Source of the DNA: Apoda limacodes
Taxonomy: Eukaryota; Arthropoda; Insecta; Lepidoptera; Limacodidae
Direction: 5' to 3'
Assembly (NCBI GenBank): GCA_946406115.1
Contig: OX291550.1
Location: 30,976,722-31,040,721, forward strand
DNA: 64,000 nt
In this document: positions 57,413-64,000 of the stretch, piece after piece
Position numbering within the stretch: the stretch's first letter is position 1
How the letters are laid out: each line of letters starts with the position of its first letter
Notes under the pieces: model-generated
What the model saw: the letters and a program-made list of their open reading frames with translations, nothing else
Databases searched by the model: none
Told to the model about the DNA's origin: nothing
Position numbers and translations under genes: made by a program

Positions 57413-58880
57413 ACAGAAGAACAATTTGATTTAATTCTACGAGTATTATATTATTTTTTGAAAAATATTCTTTTCTGCCGACTTTTTTATTTTATTTGTG
57501 TGTGTGTTGGGGTGCTAATATATCGATTAAGATTTTTTGACGCAAAAATGATGGTGTGCAGAAAATTAATACCTATTTACCAAATGTTTTTAAACAAATA
57601 CGTTTCTCTTTTATTAAAATCCTATATTGCCTATTTTACCAAAGAAAAGCCTGTGGAGGCTGGTCTGCTCTTGCAAACTTCTTTGTATTCTTAGTATATA
57701 TATATGTATATGTACGTCTGCTGTGTAATATTATAAATTATATGAATATATTTTTCTCGGAAGTTATCTGAAATCCCGTCACAGAATAATTGAAGACTTT
57801 TAACGTATTACATGGTGCCCCCCCCCCCATTGCAATCTGAAAAACAATAGGCAATTGAAACATTACCTAAATATTGATTGTTTTTTTTTTAAATCAAACT
57901 ATTTACATTGTAAATCTTGTTTATTAAGTGTTTCAATAAAAAACTTGTATTTATTAGTTTATTTTACAAAGATTACCTATTGGACGCACGCAATAAAACA
58001 GTATTGTAATTAGTTTGTAAAGCTAGTTGTAGTTGTAGATAATTTACTTGACACTTCGAAAGTTTCTTAGTAACCCATTGGAATAAAAAGATTTTGATTT
58101 TTTAAAAAGGTAAAAGATTTTTTTGAGAACCACACAAATGATTTATAATGACCAATAGGGATGCAGATGAAGGGCGAAACAAAGGATCTTAAAAGTCATC
58201 TCGGTACGTGATAACTGCCTCGCACAATACCACAATACCCGTCGTGATTGTCAGCACATGTGGAGTCGAAACAATGGGCGGATGTCTGTCCGTCCGTCCG
58301 TACGGCAACACCCCATCATTGTCTCGGCGGCGGTACGACTGCTAGCACATTCGACTGTTTGTGTGCCTCTAACTAACAGAACCATAATTACGGATTTATT
58401 TTTTGTTTTTGTCAGTGTAACTAACGTTACTTACTTTCGTATGCGAACCGAAAGTAATTCACTAATCACTACAATTTAGGTACTTAGGTTAAAAGCTTAT
58501 CGAACCAACATTTATAATAGGTACATCGTAAATTATACCGTACAATAGAGACCAAAATAGCTCTATCTGTGGAGTGGACTGATAACAACATAATAATGTT
58601 AGTCCACGCTGAAAGCCTCTCCACATGCTAATAAACGACGTTACACACACACATGACACACCGCGCCAAGCCGACCGGACGACCGACCGACCGTCGATAC
58701 CAATCCGACAATACTTCTGAAGATATCTTATCGACATATCGATACTGTCACCGATATGTCAATCACTCTGACCAACGAGAAAAGTGACGCTCAAACAGCG
58801 ACAAGCACAGGAGTTATTGCAACAAAATGTTATGTAGGCAAGAGTGGTAAAATAATGTTGTTTTTATTAATAGAAACAAC
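57413..58880. other. Non-coding, no gene recognised
   Basis: AT-rich. A C10 run lies near 57818. Nothing with coding features. Confidence 0.5.
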
Positions 58881-59100
58881 GAAATGAGGTATTTGTAGAT
58901 ATTTCGAAATTTAATTGTCTTTGCCTATACTTATATATAACATAAAATAGTTATTTCAATGCATACATTTTATTTACAATTAATGACAGTTAATGTTATG
59001 TTTTTTTTTCATAATTGTAAAAAATATGTGTATGCATCATAATAATAATTTAATTGCTGACAATGATTAAACGTCGAAATATCTACAAGTACCTCATTTC
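58881..59100. mobile_element. 220-bp MITE with ~35-bp terminal inverted repeats
   Basis: Left end GAAATGAGGTATTTGTAGAT then ATTTCGA; right end reverse complemented GAAATGAGGTACTTGTAGAT then ATTTCGA. The interior is AT-rich with no ORF. No convincing target duplication is seen, so the superfamily is open. Confidence 0.75.
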
Positions 59101-59610
59101 TTTTTTTTTATTCATATTTGTTCAAATTAGGAACAACCAACTACGAAGCGTTCCGAAACACGATACGGTGTTCGAATACAGAATAAATTACTTAATTACT
59201 GGAATGTTATATAGTACGCGTATTTGACGTTTGCATCTAAATCTGCTCATTTTATGAAGCAGATAACAGTAATGCTTCTCTTGGAAAGTCGAGCGTGCGG
59301 CGTGCTGCAGATCCGCGGATTAGGGAAAGTAAAGTAAAGCGATGTTTTCAAACGCATTTTTCATACTTTTCTACTCCGTTTTAATTTTAAACGATGTCAG
59401 CCTTTCTTTCACCCGCAATGGATTTAGACATAAAATAGAAACTCAACGCTTCGCAATTTAACATCGCGTGCAGAAAATATATTTACCTAATTAGATCATG
59501 ATTTATGATTATGACTGACTATTACTCGTCTTTGGTGCTGGTCGCTGGGCAGAGGACAAGTTCGAAAAAAGAGGCTGAATGTTATTTAGAGTTTTATGAT
59601 ATTCTGTAAA
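59101..59610. other. Non-coding, no gene recognised
   Basis: AT-rich DNA with no repeat family or coding region that I recognise. Confidence 0.5.
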
Positions 59611-59617
59611 CAATATA

Positions 59618-59665
59618 AAAAAAACCGGTCAAGGACATAGTATAGAACTCGCGCACCGTAATTAA
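59618..59665 (+). mobile_element. Remnant of the GGCCAAGTGCGAGT repeat head
   Basis: AACCGGTCAAGGACATAGTA, then GAACTCGCGCACCGTAATT. Only the head-like order of motifs remains. Confidence 0.35.
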
Positions 59666-59924
59666 GATTTTTTTCAGTCGAATGTCGAAATCTGAAACTA
59701 ACCCCCTTTCAAATTTAGCATACAAACGTAAATCGGATGACAATGCAATAGGTATAATGATTCAGGTTTTAGAAAAAGGAGTTTATCAATCGACCTGTAC
59801 TTATATTATGTATGTTAATCTACTCGTACCTATATGGGTTTCAAAACACGTGGCCAAATTTCATAGGTGTAGGTGTGTAGGTACCATCATAGATGACAAT
59901 TACATATAAATTACTTTTTTTTTG

Positions 59925-62150
59925 TAAATACATACATATACATTAATACACCCAGTCTCAAGACAATCACATTACCAAATATGACTTATACGTCTAGATA
60001 CCGTGTCCGAAACAACATCAAACGGAGTGTTGCGAGCCATTTTCCTATCAATGTGTGTGTAAATCAGCTAATACGACATCATTTTTACATCACCGTGCGT
60101 ATTTTTGGTGTTACCAACCTTAAAGTGATTACCCCGAATTGGGGAGTTCTTACTTTTCTTCAGTACTACAATTTATTTTCACTGTCGATGACTTAGGTGA
60201 CACATTATTTTGAGATAGAACGTTAAGCTTTGATTCGAAGGTAGAAATCTGTTGACCATGGCTATGTAATGCATGTTAAAACCTTAAAATATGTTCAAAT
60301 ATTATATACTGTAGTGCTAAAATATAGATGGGTGTACAAAATAAAATTCCTCTGCCATGGCATCCGTGCGCGCCGTGTTCGTTATTCATAGGTCCCGCCA
60401 TGTGACAACAGCCGTGTTTTGTTGACAAGATTTTTTTAACATAGAAAGTCATCGCATAACAGAGCTATTGAAATCGTTTTGTTCGCCAAATGTCAACAAA
60501 CAAAATAGCTGTTCAGTATTTTTGAAGAACATCCACTGTTCTACCTCCTGAGCTTGTGCAGCCAATGTGTTAAATGCGGATTGTAAGTGCCGCCAAATTT
60601 AACATAGAGAGCATTCATTTTTAGTCAACAGATAGATGGAATGCGCGCGTAGAGAGCATAGAGCACATTCAATGCGTAAATATTAAAATTACTAAGTTTC
60701 TTATCTCTTCTTATCGAAAGCGATATTGCTGATATTGTTAGAGCAGCCCGCAGGAATCGGATCACAATGCTATTGTTTAAATGTGTACAATTTTCTCAAT
60801 TAACATTTATTATGAATCTTAAACTCGTCAGTTTTGTAAGTTACAGTGTCATTTAATTACCACCGGTACAGCGGCGCCTATTCTAGAAAGCCCTCTTAAA
60901 TTCTTAGATTTGCTTTTATATTTATACAAGATTTATCTGAGAAAATTTCAGGCGTTTGCCTACTTCGAGCTCGTTAAAGGTTAGGAACCTACGGGTAGGG
61001 AAACAATCAGGGAGTTTAATTAAATTAATAAACTATTTTAATCTCAATTTACACAGGAAATATAAAGATTATATATAATATGTTATTTAAAATTATTTAA
61101 TACAATTGAAAGATTTTATTTTATTAGTTATCTAAAAGAAAATCAAACAAAAATCATTACAAGTACATTATATTTGTTTATCTTAAGACCTAATAAGTCT
61201 ATCATTGTAAATGAATAACTTATATTACTGATTGACGTCTCAGAATATTACACAAACAATGCAAATTACACTCGCGGAATAATTTTACACACCTAATTGC
61301 GCGTGCGCGTACACCGTCTTGCTAATAAAATACCTAGTATTAGGTAACTAAAGTTGAAATTTTATATAAGGAGTCCAAAGCGTGTCGTTAACATCACCGT
61401 TCGTTGTAAAGAAAAGATATTTTTTCAAATTATTTATGTATTAAAATAAATATTTATTAAGATACGGTAATTAATTAATTTCGTATTTCATAAAATACAT
61501 GATAAATACTACTTTTTCTATTGATATTTACATCTGACTGTTATGTTTTTTTTTTATTTAAACATTGCAGAAGTCCGGAGTAAAGGTTTATGTTCTATAG
61601 ATACAATGTATCACAGGGGTCATCAATACATAAATACGTTAGCAACCTGAAATAGTGTTATGTATGTAAGTGACGTTAGGTGAAAAATATGTATTGTCAT
61701 TTCAGTATTCGCCTTACTGAACTTGGAATGGGAAATGAACGTACCTACAGACTTGGCAACACAGACAGAAAAAAATTTGTTGTTTGTTTTGAAAACTTAG
61801 TTTGTATTTCAATTATAGCAAGCAGATTAGTGTAATAACTTGTGAAGAGTGATTTTTTATCATCAACCTTTTTTTGTCAATAGTTTAGCACGATTTTATT
61901 ACGCAAACTGACACGTTTTTATTACTTTACGCGGCAGCACAGTTCGCGTTGAAGCACAGTTTACGTATGATGTAGTGTGACGGCAAGTACATGAAGATTC
62001 AGGAACTCGGATCGGCTCGTTTTTTGTGCCCGAACACGGTATCTAGACGTATAAGTCATCTTTGCACATTACATAAATGTTTGTCCAGTGCGGGAATCGA
62101 ACTCACACCCTCTGCACAGAAGCTGGCCACACTACCAACTAGGCTGCGAG
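59925..62150 (-). mobile_element. tRNA-derived SINE, copy 3, split by an insertion
   Basis: The left half (TGTAAATACATACATATACA, TACACCCAGTCTCAAGACAA) lies at 59925-59974. The right half (GTCCAGTGCGGGAATCGAAC through AACTAGGCTGCGAG) is at 62066-62150. Removing the 59975-62065 element and one ACATTA copy rejoins them into an ordinary SINE on the minus strand. Confidence 0.85.
59975..62065 (-). mobile_element. Unclassified terminal-inverted-repeat element, copy B (2091 bp)
   Basis: Left end CCAAATATGACTTATACGTC then TAGATACCGTGTCCG; right end reverse complemented GCAAAGATGACTTATACGTC then TAGATACCGTGTTCG: inverted repeats of about 35 bp. Exact 6-bp target duplications ACATTA lie at 59969-59974 and 62066-62071. 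It is the inverted homologue of copy A (24581-26506), roughly 80-90% alike by eye in compared blocks. No ORF beyond short chance frames. Confidence 0.9.
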
Positions 62151-62577
62151 TAGGGTTACCAGGCGTCCGGATAAAGCCGGACACAGTCAGGTTTTTGGTT
62201 GCGTGTGCGGCTAAATTAGACAGTGTCCGGCCTGTCCGGCTTTTTAAATTTGATATTTTTTTCTATTTGTCATGTATTGCCTCACCTTGTATCGCTAGTG
62301 CAAGCGAGCAGACTAGGAATGTCCTCCCCGCGCCCTAAATATTGTAATAAATAGTGAATGTTTTATTATATAGAAGACAGATTCATTTAATGCTATTATT
62401 GTTTCATTAGAATTTAAGTTTTAATGGTAAACAATAAAAAAACCTTGTTTTACTTTAATAAAATTGTCGTGTGGATACTAAGACTAAGAAATTAAAGATG
62501 TCCGGCCTTTTTACCCAAATGTGCGGCTTTATTGACTGGTCTGTCCGACTTTTCAGTTTTAAGACCTGGCAACCCTA
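62151..62577. mobile_element. hAT MITE, 427 bp
   Basis: Left end TAGGGTTACCAGGCGTCC; right end reverse complemented TAGGGTTGCCAGGTCTT. Exact 8-bp target duplications GCTGCGAG lie at 62143-62150 and 62578-62585, within the tRNA-like head of SINE copy 3. It contains repeated TGTCCGGC blocks and no transposase. Confidence 0.92.
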
Positions 62578-62610
62578 GCTGCGAGGAGTCAATGAAGATA
62601 ATTTGAGTCC

Positions 62611-62820
62611 CGACCGGGAAAGGACATAGTATAGTTTTTATTCCGTAAAATACGAAAGTTCTCCGGGAATAACTAACCGAGCTTAAACGAACTATAGCTA
62701 GCTACAGCTAAAGCTTGATACAGCGAACTTCAACAATATAATTAGGGAGTTGACATAAGAATCCCACGTCGATAACCGAATTTAGGGCGGGTGGAGCCGC
62801 TGGCAAAACTGTTAATTATA
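62611..62820 (+). mobile_element. Fragment of the composite dispersed repeat
   Basis: GAGTCCCGACCGGGAAAGGA, CATAGTATAGTTTTTATTCC, GGGAATAACTAACCGAGCTT, CGATAACCGAATTTAGGGC and GAGCCGCTGGCAAAACT follow the order seen at 55020-55290. Confidence 0.6.
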
Positions 62821-63540
62821 ACAGTGTCGTTTTAGTTTTGCGTTCGTATAAAATTTGTATACAGTTTTTTTCCAGAGATCCGCAAAGTAACTATGGTTGC
62901 TTTGCTGCGGAACCGTTCGTTAACGTGTGCGTGTAACATATGTCGTACGCACTTGGCCGTTTGTTGTTAAACTCGATTATTTGAACAAGTTAGCTCATCA
63001 TCGCAGTAGGAAGAAACACTTGCACAGAACCGCTAGTGGTTACTCCTGTCAAGAGTCAAACCCATTACCTACCGACCGACAAACTTTCACAAACTAATGA
63101 TGATTAGCAGTTATAATATGATATGTAATCGCATAAATAATATGAAAAATAAAAGTATGCCACTCAGCGAGTTTCGTTATACATTTATTCATAAAGTATC
63201 CATAACTTATTATAATTATCTCTGACTGAGCTGTTATTAAACTCGCAACTGGCAACACTACGCTACTACGCTACGGGACCGACAACACTTTCACCTAACT
63301 GCAATTTTTTGCATAACAATTAGGTACTTAAAACTTTTACAGACAAAACAACTGAAGATTAAATTGCCGCTTTCCTGCCTTTTTTACCAGACTGACCCAG
63401 GAGTGTAATGTTTTTCTATGTGGGTGGGTATGTCCGTTCCATTGTGACTTCCTGCACCCTGAACAGCTGGGCCGAGTTCGATTAATGAGGTATCAAATGA
63501 AAATATATATCTCCCGAGTGTTATACGGTACATAAAATGT
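62821..63540. other. Non-coding, no gene recognised
   Basis: Mixed non-coding DNA; nothing recognised. Confidence 0.5.
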
Positions 63541-63544
63541 TCAA

Positions 63545-64000
63545 AGGGGGATTCCTACGGCAAATCTTTGATTATAGTAAGAAAGTTCGTCATAGCAAGC
63601 TGTAGCTGTATTTAGTCTACGTGAAATTCGGTTATAGTTATTCCCATGGGATTCCTACGGTAAGTCTAAGTCTTTGATTATAGTAAGTTTGTCATAGCAA
63701 GCTAAAGCTGTAGTTAGTCCACGTGAAATTCGGTTATAGTGCGTCCCATGGGATTCCTACGGTAAGTCTAAGTCTTTGATTATAGTAAGTAAGTTTGTCA
63801 TAGCAAGCTATAGCTGTAGCTGTAGTTAGTCCACGTGAAATTCGATTAAAGTGCGTCCCATGGGATTCCTACGGCAAGTCTTTGATTAAAGTAAGTTTGC
63901 CATAACAAGCTATAGCTGTAATTAGTCCACGTGAAATTCGGATATAGCTATTCCCATGGGATTTCTACGGTAAGTCTTTGATTATAGTAAGTTTATCATA
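63545..64000. repeat. ~97-bp tandem array running off the window
   Basis: At least 4.5 units with GGGATTCCTACGGTAAGTCT, TTGATTATAGTAAGTTTGTC, ATAGCAAGCTATAGCTGTAG and TTAGTCCACGTGAAATTCGG. Unit starts are near 63548, 63649, 63745, 63861 and 63957. Length differences come from short internal duplications (AAGTCT, AGCTGT). The array continues past 64000. Confidence 0.88.

Noticed and set aside
57186..57694. A 162-codon plus-strand frame and its relatives on both strands
   Set aside because: The first two fifths are the 21-bp array and the rest is AT-rich with no domain.

Overview
The window looks like a piece of a moth or butterfly (Lepidoptera) nuclear genome. It has AT-rich non-coding DNA, one intron-rich insect gene, and dispersed repeats of kinds I associate with Lepidoptera: a tRNA-derived SINE with a clean B box, the repeat headed GGCCAAGTGCGAGT, jockey-like and CR1-group LINEs, hAT MITEs and many minisatellites. 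The species cannot be fixed from the sequence alone.

The only host gene I can support with confidence is fascin (singed, sn), on the minus strand from 34208 to 5133. It has nine coding exons: 34208-33992, 29911-29803, 22939-22792, 22697-22512, 21848-21620, 8658-8502, 8019-7858, 6138-6011 and 5338-5133. Every junction has GT/AG and the phases match, giving a 513-residue, four-beta-trefoil actin-bundling protein. A splice acceptor lies 8 bases upstream of the ATG, so at least one non-coding first exon must lie to the right (above 34217); I could not place it.

Layout: 1-5132 is the 3' flank with a rotted jockey-like LINE split by a MITE. 5133-34216 is fascin, with introns full of transposons and tandem arrays: a 13-kb intron 5, and a 6.9-kb intron 2 that holds a 1.9-kb terminal-inverted-repeat element. 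34217-46300 is upstream or first-intron DNA with repeats, an internally deleted LINE and a small spliced-looking ORF. 46300-50905 is a nearly full-length CR1-group LINE with a complete 980-codon ORF2. 50906-64000 is repeat-rich, with a nested cluster at 59.9-62.6 kb where a SINE is interrupted by a 2.1-kb element and a hAT MITE.

The most interesting material is the mobile DNA. A 1.9-2.1 kb non-coding element is present as two inverted copies, each with its own 6-bp target duplication. Three hAT-type elements have exact 8-bp duplications. A foldback element exists in an unexpanded form and in a form whose loop has become a 12-copy minisatellite. I found no bacterial-type system, CRISPR array, rRNA gene or functional tRNA gene.
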